Positions 58,180 to 64,000 of a DNA stretch of 64,000 nucleotides are shown here, in pieces. The DNA is taken from positions 124,001 to 188,000 of the forward strand of contig CAVTNM010000008.1 in assembly GCA_963736055.1 (NCBI GenBank), written 5' to 3'. The translations under genes were made by a program, and so were the position numbers. Every line of letters starts with the position of its first letter. Position 1 is the stretch's first letter. Under the pieces are notes generated by a model. The model saw nothing but the letters and a program-made list of their open reading frames with translations. It made no database searches and was not told where the DNA came from. The DNA is from AC-32 sp963736055 (GTDB lineage Bacteria; Actinomycetota; Thermoleophilia; Gaiellales; Gaiellaceae).

Positions 58180-58252
58180 AGCCGGAGGCGGGACTCGAAC
58201 CCACGACCTAGCGCTTACAAGGCGCTTGCTCTACCAGCTGAGCTACTCCGGC
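58180..58252 (-). tRNA. tRNA-Thr (anticodon TGT)
   Basis: The reverse strand folds as GCCGGAG/CTCCGGC acceptor, GCTC/GAGC D-stem, AGCGC/GCGCT anticodon stem with loop CTTGTAA (anticodon TGT), and GTGGG-TTCGAGT-CCCGC T-arm. The discriminator is T. CCA is not encoded. It sits between the exported protein gene and clpP. Confidence 0.96.
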
Positions 58253-58279
58253 GCAGGCCCAGCGTAGCGCCGTCCCGGG

Positions 58280-58867
58280 CTAGCGGTGCGCGATCACCTC
58301 GTCGATGAGGCCGTACTCCATGGCCTCGGCGGCGGTCATGAAGTGGTCGCGGTCGGTGTCCTCGGCGATGCGCTCCAGCGGCTGGCCCGTGTGGTCGGCG
58401 AGGATCCCTTCGACGCGCCGTTTGAGGTCGAGCACCTCGCGCGCTCGGATCTCGACGTCGGACGCCTGGCCGCCGAAGCCGCCGGTCCACACCTGGTGGA
58501 TGAGGATCTTCGCGTTCGGCAGCGCGCTCCGCTTGCCCTTGGCACCGGCTGCGAGCAGCACCGCTCCCATGGACATTGCGGTGCCGACGCAGATCGTCCG
58601 CACGTCGGGCTTGACGAACGTGAGCGTGTCGTAGATCGCGAGCCCGGCGTACACGTCCCCACCCGGTGAGTTGACGTAGAGCGAGATGTCTTTCTCCGGA
58701 TCGTCGGACTCGAGGTGGAGCAGCTGCGCGACCACTACGTTCGCGACCTGGTCGTCGATCGCGCTGCCGACCATCACGATGCGGTCGTTCAGCAGCCGCG
58801 AGTAGATGTCGAAGGAGCGCTCGCCGCGTGTCGTCTGCTCGATCACCATCGGGATCTGCGGGCTCAC
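58280..58867 (-). CDS. clpP: ATP-dependent Clp protease proteolytic subunit
   Basis: A 195-residue ClpP with Ser99 in GTAMSMGAVLLAAG, His124 in KILIHQVWTGG and the Asp region DRDHFMTAAEAMEYGLIDE. It is closely related to the copy at 6066-6677 but the two are 52 kb apart rather than in tandem. The GTG start overlaps the previous stop as GTGA, so it belongs to a minus-strand run with the HTH gene and a hypothetical gene. Possibly the two ClpP proteins form mixed rings as in mycobacteria. Confidence 0.95.
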   Translation of the reverse strand: MSPQIPMVIEQTTRGERSFDIYSRLLNDRIVMVGSAIDDQVANVVVAQLLHLESDDPEKDISLYVNSPGGDVYAGLAIYDTLTFVKPDVRTICVGTAMSMGAVLLAAGAKGKRSALPNAKILIHQVWTGGFGGQASDVEIRAREVLDLKRRVEGILADHTGQPLERIAEDTDRDHFMTAAEAMEYGLIDEVIAHR

Positions 58868-59322
58868 GCCGGCACCGCCAGCTCGACCGGCTCCAGCACG
58901 TGCACCGGTACGCCGTAGGCGCGCAGCGCATCTGCCGTCTGGCCCGGGCGCTCGACCGCAGGCGGAACGAAGATCTCCACGGGTCGCGCGAACGAGGCCC
59001 GCCAGCCCTGCGCGCCCTGGATCGTCGACCCCCAGAGGAGCACCCTGCCGAAGACCCGCGCCTCGGAGCCGACGGCGAGATAGTGGTCCCAGGCAGCGAG
59101 GTCGCGCCCCGCGTGGATCCCGCATTCGCACCCGCGCGAGGGAGCGTCATGCCCCGAGCGCAGCTGCCGCCGGCAGACGGCCACGACGGGCTCGGCGACG
59201 GGCCACAGGTCCCCGTAGAGGACGCTTCGAAGCGACCCGTCCTCCACCCGCCAGACCTTCCAGCCGACCGCCGGCCTCAGCTCGTCGGCTGCCCACGCCT
59301 GCTCGAGCCTGCCGATCCTCAT
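58864..59322 (-). CDS. Conserved hypothetical protein with a cysteine cluster
   Basis: A 152-residue soluble protein. It has an N-terminal part RIGRLEQAWAADELRPAVGW, a cluster with several cysteines (VCRRQLRSGHDAPSRGCECG followed by IHA), and a later segment RVFGRVLLWGSTIQGAQGWR. The pattern of a CxC after a CRR helix suggests a metal site. It is coupled to clpP (GTGA) and to the HTH gene (ATGA). I do not recognise the family. Confidence 0.65.
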   Translation of the reverse strand: MRIGRLEQAWAADELRPAVGWKVWRVEDGSLRSVLYGDLWPVAEPVVAVCRRQLRSGHDAPSRGCECGIHAGRDLAAWDHYLAVGSEARVFGRVLLWGSTIQGAQGWRASFARPVEIFVPPAVERPGQTADALRAYGVPVHVLEPVELAVPA

Positions 59323-59729
59323 TCCTCGGCCTGCTCGTCGCCAAGCCAGGCGAGGATCGCCGAGCGTGAAAATCGCCACTCTTCACCGAGCTTGCGGGCG
59401 GGCAGGTCGCCCCGCTCGGCGAGCTCGACCACGGCCTCCTCCTCGACCTGCAGGAGGTCGGCGAGCTGAGCAGGCGTGAGCACCTCGGTCTCGGCCGGAA
59501 GAAAGGAGTGCCGGCCGACCGCCCATTCCGCCTCTGCGGGCATCGGCGGACCGGCGAGCTCCTGCGACCAGACCGGATCGTGCGGGTCGAAGCGGGCGAC
59601 GAGCTTCGTGATCAGCTCGCGCTTCGGCGTGCCCAGGACATCGGCGGCGCGATGGAGCTTCTCCGCCTCGGCCGACGGGATGCGCACGAACAGTGCGGTG
59701 TAGTCCTGATCCCGTCGCGGCCGAGCCAT
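59319..59729 (-). CDS. Helix-turn-helix (excisionase-type) DNA-binding protein
   Basis: A 136-residue protein. The C-terminal half is a HTH_17/MerR-type winged helix: LTPAQLADLLQVEEEAVVEL then GDLPARKLGEEWRFSRSAIL. The N-terminal part (YTALFVRIPSAEAEKLHRAA then LGTPKRELITKLVARF) looks like a ribbon-helix-helix-type dimerisation segment. Three AT-rich palindromes lie between its ATG and the sigH stop, suggesting self-regulation. It is encoded 42 bases behind sigH on the same strand. Confidence 0.75.
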   Translation of the reverse strand: MARPRRDQDYTALFVRIPSAEAEKLHRAADVLGTPKRELITKLVARFDPHDPVWSQELAGPPMPAEAEWAVGRHSFLPAETEVLTPAQLADLLQVEEEAVVELAERGDLPARKLGEEWRFSRSAILAWLGDEQAEE

Positions 59730-59730
59730 C

Positions 59731-59758
59731 GAGATATCTCGATATCACATAGATATCT
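59731..59758. promoter_or_regulatory. Three AT-rich palindromes upstream of the HTH gene: operator cluster
   Basis: GAGATATCTC (59731-59740), GATATC (59741-59746) and AGATATCT (59751-59758) share the core GATATC and have centres 8 and 11 bases apart. They are strikingly AT-rich for this genome and begin 1 base before the HTH gene start. They look like a multi-site operator for that protein, possibly with a promoter inside. Confidence 0.6.
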
Positions 59759-59771
59759 GCGACCGCAAGCG

Positions 59772-60437
59772 CTACTGCAGCACTTGCCGCGACTGCTGGT
59801 GCGCCAGCACCTTGCGCTTCACGCGCTGCAACGCGTTGTCGATCGTCTTCGTATCGCAGCCGAGGCGCTCCGCCATCTCCTCGTAGGACTCGCCTTCGAG
59901 GTAGAGCTTGAGCGCGTCCGCCTCGAGCTTGGAGAGGCCGCTGCCGAGCGTGAAGACGAGACTCTGGAGCTCCTCGGTCGAGATCACGCAGACCGACGGG
60001 TCGTCGACGCTCGGGCCCGGAAGCGCGTCTCCGAGGGTGCAGTCGCCGTCCGGCTCCTGGCCGGCAGGCGTGTGGCTGAACGAGACGTAGGTGTTCAGCG
60101 GCGAGTGCTTGAAGCGGGTGGCCGTCTTGATCGCGGTGATGATCTGACGGGTGACGCAGAGCTCGGCGAAGCTGCGGAAGGAGGTCTCCTTGTCCGCGCG
60201 GAAGTCCCGCACCGCCTTGTAGAGCCCGATCAGCCCCTCCTGGATCAGATCCTCGGCGTCGCCGCCGGCGAGGAAGTACGAGCTCGCCTTGAGCCGGACG
60301 AAGCCCTGGTAGCGGCGCATGAGCTCGTCCAGCGCCTGTCCGTCGCCGTTGCGCGCGCGCATGACGAGCTGCAGGTCGGCGAGCTCCCGCTGGAGCTTCT
60401 GCGGGGTATGGATCGTCTGTGCGGATCGAGCGGGCAC
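59772..60437 (-). CDS. sigH: RNA polymerase sigma factor, SigH (sigma-30) type
   Basis: A 221-residue group of the sigma-70 family, close to Bacillus SigH. Region 2 is FVRLKASSYFLAGGDAEDLI then QEGLIGLYKAVRDFRADKET and SFRSFAELCVTRQIITAIKT. Region 4 is LSKLEADALKLYLEGESYEE then DTKTIDNALQRVKRKVL. I chose GTG 60437 because GAGGGGGAAAG lies just upstream; starts further upstream give a non-homologous tail. It lies at the end of gltX-cysS-rlmB-yacP-sigH, the Bacillus order. Confidence 0.92.
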   Translation of the reverse strand: MPARSAQTIHTPQKLQRELADLQLVMRARNGDGQALDELMRRYQGFVRLKASSYFLAGGDAEDLIQEGLIGLYKAVRDFRADKETSFRSFAELCVTRQIITAIKTATRFKHSPLNTYVSFSHTPAGQEPDGDCTLGDALPGPSVDDPSVCVISTEELQSLVFTLGSGLSKLEADALKLYLEGESYEEMAERLGCDTKTIDNALQRVKRKVLAHQQSRQVLQ

Positions 60438-60547
60438 GGCTTTCCCCCTCGCTGAGGACCGGGCGATCTCCGCAAGCCTCACCCTGAGGTTGAGGATCAA
60501 GATAGCAAGGTCCCAACACGTTTACAAGACCTTGCTAGTTGTTGTGC

Positions 60548-60988
60548 TTAACCGGACCCTTGGCCTCTGCGCAGCTTCTCAAGGCGTTTTCGCGTCTCTT
60601 CGTCTACGCGATCGCGAAGCTGCGATCGTTCCGCCTCGACGTGCCCGGGCTCGTCGAGGTCACCCAGGAAGGTTCGCGAGCTGCGCTTCTGCACCTCCTG
60701 TCCGGAGGTGCCGCGGACGGCTGCGTCGGACGAGACGAGACAGACGGTCTCGTCCTTTCGGTGCGCGGCGGCGAGCCGCTCGAGCAGGGCGTCTGCGTGC
60801 TCCGCGTAGCGCACTTCCAGCGGGCCGTACGCCGTGTCCACCCCCACGCCGTCGAACACGACCACTCCGCGGGCGCCGCGGAGCGCGACGAAGCTCGCGA
60901 GCCGGTCGACGAGCTCGCGTGGATCCTCGAACGTCCCGGCGTGCAGGAGGTTGTAGCCGTCGAAGAGATAGAGCGTGGGCTCAGCCAC
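60548..60988 (-). CDS. yacP: YacP-like NYN-domain ribonuclease
   Basis: A 146-residue PIN/NYN-type protein with acidic metal-binding residues in LYLFDGYNLLHAG, VVVFDGVGVDTAYG and VSSDAAVRGTSGQEVQKRSS. Its C-terminus is a charged helix. In Bacillus the homologue Rae1 is a ribosome-dependent mRNA endonuclease. It overlaps rlmB by 8 bases and precedes sigH, the conserved order. Confidence 0.9.
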   Translation of the reverse strand: MAEPTLYLFDGYNLLHAGTFEDPRELVDRLASFVALRGARGVVVFDGVGVDTAYGPLEVRYAEHADALLERLAAAHRKDETVCLVSSDAAVRGTSGQEVQKRSSRTFLGDLDEPGHVEAERSQLRDRVDEETRKRLEKLRRGQGSG

Positions 60989-61688
60989 CTCGCTGCCGCC
61001 TCGCCTCGTAGAGGAGCAGCGCGGCCGCCACGCTGACGTTCAGCGACTCCACCTCGCCGTCGAGCGGGATCCGGACCGCGTCGTCGCAGGTGCGGCGGAC
61101 GAGCGGCCGCAGGCCCTTCCCCTCGGCGCCCAGCACGAAGACGACCCCGCCGGCGAGGTCGGCGTCCCACATCGCAGTCTCGGCGTCGCCCGCCGCGGCC
61201 CAGACCCAGAGCTGCGGCCCCTTGATCTCGCCGAGATAGCGCGCGAGGTTCTTCACCACGGCGATGGGCACGTGCTCGACCGCACCGGCAGACGCACGCG
61301 CGACGGCCGCGGTCACCCGCGCCGAGTTGTGCGCCGGGAGCACGACACCGCTCGCCCCGGCTCCCTCGGCGCTCCGGACCACGGCACCGAGGTTGCGGGG
61401 GTCGGTGACGGAGTCGAGCACGGCGAGCAGCGGCGAGGGCCCGGCCGCGAGCTCGTGCGCGTCCGCGTAGCGAAAGGGCTCCACACGGGCGAGCACGCCC
61501 TGGTGATCCTGCGTCCCCGCCGCGGCGGTCAGATCGCGCTCCGGCCTCACCAGGACACGAACCCCCGTCTCGGCCAGCCATGGCTCCGCCTTCAGGGCAC
61601 GCTCCGTGGCGAGGAGCTCGAACACCTCCCGCGGTCCACGCACGGCTTCACGGACGGGCCGGCGCCCGTAGACGTGTTCCCTCGTCAC
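60981..61688 (-). CDS. rlmB: 23S rRNA 2'-O-ribose methyltransferase, RlmB/TrmH family
   Basis: A 235-residue SPOUT methyltransferase. The substrate-binding N-terminus contains VYGRRPVREAVRGP and TQDHQGVLARVEPF. The knot has motif 1 LDSVTDPRNLGAVVRSAEGA, motif 2 VFVLGAEGKGLRPLVRRTCD and motif 3 IPLDGEVESLNVSVAAALLL. It methylates a ribose in 23S rRNA. The GTG overlaps the cysS stop. Confidence 0.93.
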   Translation of the reverse strand: MTREHVYGRRPVREAVRGPREVFELLATERALKAEPWLAETGVRVLVRPERDLTAAAGTQDHQGVLARVEPFRYADAHELAAGPSPLLAVLDSVTDPRNLGAVVRSAEGAGASGVVLPAHNSARVTAAVARASAGAVEHVPIAVVKNLARYLGEIKGPQLWVWAAAGDAETAMWDADLAGGVVFVLGAEGKGLRPLVRRTCDDAVRIPLDGEVESLNVSVAAALLLYEARRQRGG

Positions 61689-62974
61689 CGCTTCGGGACG
61701 AGCTGGAAGCCGGGCTCGGCGTCCACGTCACGCACGTCCCAGCCGGCCGCCTCGATCTCACCGCGCAGCCGGTCGCCCTCGTCGAAGTCACGCCGCCCGC
61801 GGGCCTCGGCGCGCCGCCGCGCCAGCTCCTCGAGCTCTGGCGGCGCCGCGGCGCTCTCGGCCAGCGACTCGAGGCCGAAGACCTCGAGCCCCCGGGCGAG
61901 CAGCTCGTGGTCGCGCCAGCCGTGCATGACCGCAAGCGCCTCGGGGGTGTTGAAGTCGTCTGCGAGCGCGACGGAGAAGGCTTCCCAGTCGCCGCCGGGC
62001 TCAGAGGGCTGCCTGAAGACGTTGCGGAAGCTCTCGGCCTGGGCCGTGGCCTGGCGCAGCACCTCGTCCGAGTAGTCCAGCGGCTTGCGCCAGTGGCCGC
62101 CGAGGAAGTAGACGAGCAGCGTCTCGCGCCCCCATTCCTCCAGCGCCTCGCGCAGCGAGACGATGTTGCCCAGCGACTTCGACATCTTCTCGCCGGCCAG
62201 CCGCAGCATGCCGTTGTGCATCCAGAGCTGCGCGAAGCCGTGGCCGAGCGCTCGCGACTGCGCGATCTCGTTCTCGTGGTGGGGGAAGACGAGGTCGATC
62301 CCGCCGCCGTGGATCTCGAAGATCGGCCCGAGGTGCGCCTCGGCCATCGCCGAGCACTCGATGTGCCAGCCCGGCCGGCCGCGTCCCCACGGCGAGTCCC
62401 ACGACGTGTCCTCGCCCTCCTTGTGCGCCTTCCAGAGCGCGAAGTCGCGACCGTCCTCCTTCAGCTCGGCGGCCTCGTCCTCCTCGGAGGGGTTGCGGGT
62501 CGCCTCCTCGTCGCCGTGACGGCCCGAGAGCTTGCCGTAGTCGGGGAAGCTCTCGACCCGGAAGTAGACGTCGCCGCCTGCCGGGTAGGCGTGCCCGCTC
62601 GCCACCAGCTCCTCGATCATCGACACGATCTCCGGGATCGACTCGGTCGCCTTGGGCTCGCGGTCGGGCCGCCCGAGGCCCAGGCCTCCCGTGTCCTCCA
62701 CGTACCACCCGCTCGCGTCGGCGGCCAGCCGCGCGCTGTCTCCCGGGGCGGCGGCGTAGATCTTGTCGTTGATGTCGGTGATGTTCTCGACGAGCGTGAC
62801 GTCGTAGCCGCTGCGCTCGAGCCAGCGCTTGAGCCACATCGAGAGCACGAACGGGCGCGCGTTCCCGACGTGGATGCGCTGGTAGACGGTCGGCCCGCAG
62901 AAGTACATGCGCACGGGCCCGGGCGGCGGCGGGAGCTCTCGCAGCCCGCGTGAGGCGGTGTCATAGAGCCGCAT
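61685..62974 (-). CDS. cysS: Cysteinyl-tRNA synthetase
   Basis: A 429-residue class I synthetase. Zinc and cysteine binding are indicated by YFCGPTVYQRIHVGNAR (HIGH motif as HVGN), RPGWHIECSAMAEAHLG and GGGIDLVFPHHENEIAQS. The KMSKS loop is AGEKMSKSLGNIVSLREAL. It is about 30 residues shorter than the E. coli enzyme, mainly at the C-terminus. It lies between gltX (14-base overlap) and rlmB. Confidence 0.95.
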   Translation of the reverse strand: MRLYDTASRGLRELPPPPGPVRMYFCGPTVYQRIHVGNARPFVLSMWLKRWLERSGYDVTLVENITDINDKIYAAAPGDSARLAADASGWYVEDTGGLGLGRPDREPKATESIPEIVSMIEELVASGHAYPAGGDVYFRVESFPDYGKLSGRHGDEEATRNPSEEDEAAELKEDGRDFALWKAHKEGEDTSWDSPWGRGRPGWHIECSAMAEAHLGPIFEIHGGGIDLVFPHHENEIAQSRALGHGFAQLWMHNGMLRLAGEKMSKSLGNIVSLREALEEWGRETLLVYFLGGHWRKPLDYSDEVLRQATAQAESFRNVFRQPSEPGGDWEAFSVALADDFNTPEALAVMHGWRDHELLARGLEVFGLESLAESAAAPPELEELARRRAEARGRRDFDEGDRLRGEIEAAGWDVRDVDAEPGFQLVPKR

Positions 62975-63950
62975 CGATCCTCCGCAGCGCCTCGTCGCGA
63001 GGGAGAGCGGCCACTACCGCCCAGAGCTCGGGCCCCCGCTCGCGGCCGGTCAAGGCCAGACGCACCGCGCGGAGGTCGCCGCCGACGGCCTTCAGCTCGC
63101 GCAGGAGCTCCTTCGGGTCGGCCGAGCCGTTGGCCTGCAGAAGCAGCTCGCGGAAGCGCTCGAGGGTCTCGGGCGAATCGACGGCAACCGCGTCCGGCTC
63201 GGCCAGGATCGACGCTGCGTAGTCGCGCGCCTCGTTCAGGTCGCGCGCACCGCGGAGAGCCGGAACGAGCTCGACCGGAGCGCCCACCCGCTCGGCCAGC
63301 TCGCGGTCTGAGAGCGATCCGATCGCCTCGATTGCCAGGCGGCGGATCCGCGGCAGGTCGTAGTGGACGTCGTGCTTCGGCAGGCCCAGCTCATCAAGGT
63401 AGCGCCGGACGGCCTCGGCTGGGATCCCCGCGTCGCGGAGCGAGGCCACTGTCGCCCCCTCCGCGCGCTTGGCCAGCTTCTTGCCGTCCTCGCCGAGGAT
63501 CAGGCCGTGGTGGACGAACTCCGGCGGCGTCGCTCCGAGCGCCTCGAAGAGCCGGCGGTGGAGCTGCTCGTTCGGGCGGTGGTCGTTCCCGCGCACGATG
63601 TGCGTGATCCCGAAGTCCACGTCGTCGACGACGCTGGCGAGGTGGTAGGTAGGCGTGCCGTCCTCGCGCAGGAGCGTGACGCCGTCGAACCGGTCGCCCA
63701 GCTCTTTCCCCGCCTCGACGTGCCGCTCGCGCCGCTCGCTCTGCCGCACGGGGCCTTCGTCCCAGCCGATGCCGAGCCACTCGAGGTCCCGGAGCAGCTC
63801 CTCCTCGCCACCCGGAATGTTCCGCGTGGGGTCCGTGTCGTCGATCCGCAGCAGCAGATGATCGCCGAAGGCACGGTTGGCCACCGCGCTGAGCGCGTTT
63901 CCGACGTGGAGCGAGCCTGTCGGGCTGGGAGCGAAGCGAACCCGTTTCAT
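62961..63950 (-). CDS. gltX: Glutamyl-tRNA synthetase, compact form
   Basis: A 329-residue class I synthetase starting VRFAPSPTGSLHVGNALSAV (HIGH motif as HVGN), with LLRIDDTDPTRNIPGGEEEL and KMSKS-like KKLAKRAEGATVASL. Compared with the E. coli enzyme (471 residues) it lacks about 60 residues between HVEAGKEL and RFDGVTLLREDGTPTYHL, including the zinc ligands, and part of the anticodon domain. The end RAVRLALTGRERGPELWAVV is still GltX-like, so GluQ-RS is less likely. It leads the sigH operon. Confidence 0.88.
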   Translation of the reverse strand: MKRVRFAPSPTGSLHVGNALSAVANRAFGDHLLLRIDDTDPTRNIPGGEEELLRDLEWLGIGWDEGPVRQSERRERHVEAGKELGDRFDGVTLLREDGTPTYHLASVVDDVDFGITHIVRGNDHRPNEQLHRRLFEALGATPPEFVHHGLILGEDGKKLAKRAEGATVASLRDAGIPAEAVRRYLDELGLPKHDVHYDLPRIRRLAIEAIGSLSDRELAERVGAPVELVPALRGARDLNEARDYAASILAEPDAVAVDSPETLERFRELLLQANGSADPKELLRELKAVGGDLRAVRLALTGRERGPELWAVVAALPRDEALRRIDAAL

Positions 63951-64000
63951 GGGGTGTAAGTCTGCAGCACGGCGCCCTGGTCGTTGATCAACGCGCGTGG
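63947..64000 (-). CDS. C-terminal end of an unidentified protein (5'-truncated)
   Basis: Seventeen codons (PRALINDQGAVLQTYTP) end in a TGA that overlaps the gltX ATG as ATGA, so the gene is the upstream neighbour in the same operon. In Bacillus, ispD and ispF precede gltX, but this tail does not look like the usual IspF end. Too little is present to identify it. Confidence 0.6.
   Translation of the reverse strand, partial: PRALINDQGAVLQTYTP

Overview
The window is about 64 kb of very GC-rich bacterial chromosome. Several things point to the Actinobacteriota: the ffs-dnaX-ybaB-recR order, a CarD-type protein, many GTG starts placed 6-9 nt after a TAnnnT box with no Shine-Dalgarno site, and acyl-CoA carboxylases of the biotinylated alpha plus beta type. 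A sigma-H operon ordered as in Bacillus (gltX-cysS-rlmB-yacP-sigH) and a proline-rich surface protein suggest a deep lineage such as Thermoleophilia. The class is an inference, not proven here.

Layout. 1-2261: end of an unknown gene, a bidirectional terminator, and a NarL/DesK-type two-component pair. 2342-10152: a probable 7.7 kb integrated island bounded by a displaced 3' half of tRNA-Val and the intact tRNA-Val(CAC) gene. It carries a flippase-like membrane protein, a haem-binding protein, a lipoprotein, CarD, a ClpP, a frameshifted FabF and a broken ferritin-like gene, but no visible integrase. 10153-15973: CBS protein, SRP RNA, dnaX, ybaB, a cyclic-nucleotide-binding protein, recR, lysC, asd. 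15971-22895: a palindromic repeat element, an MshEN protein, GNAT, Asp23, a phosphoesterase and a succinate dehydrogenase cluster (sdhE-like, sdhB, lipoprotein, sdhA). 22996-29881: a lysyl-PG-synthase-like protein, pckA, two XerC/D-type recombinases and an ArsR-SRPBCC pair.

29878-43888: a central-carbon block (citrate synthase, isocitrate dehydrogenase, malate dehydrogenase, succinyl-CoA synthetase, acyl-CoA carboxylase alpha) with a YlbL-type protease, an aminotransferase, a subtilase, a methyltransferase and pgsA. 43939-51898: an NlpC/P60 enzyme, a GGDEF/HD-GYP protein, a candidate structured RNA, a carboxylase beta subunit, a proline-rich surface protein and a second GGDEF protein. 51780-56982: sulfur locus (Rrf2 regulator, second copy of the palindromic element, cysA-cysW-cysT-sbp, and a Cys/Met PLP enzyme). 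57031-64000: a TIGR03118-like secreted protein, tRNA-Thr(TGT), a second clpP, an HTH protein with three AT-rich palindromes upstream, sigH, yacP, rlmB, cysS and a compact gltX.

How the genes work together. Five TCA-cycle steps (gltA, icd, mdh, sucCD, sdh) plus PEP carboxykinase lie within about 23 kb. lysC-asd start the aspartate amino-acid pathway. Sulfate import sits beside a cystathionine-synthase-like enzyme and an Rrf2 regulator. Two diguanylate cyclases and an MshEN protein suggest cyclic-di-GMP signalling.

Caution on quality. At least eight genes, including the housekeeping genes asd, sdhA and cysA, need a one-base frame change to read through. This looks more like consensus indel errors than decay, so broken genes here should be confirmed before being called pseudogenes.
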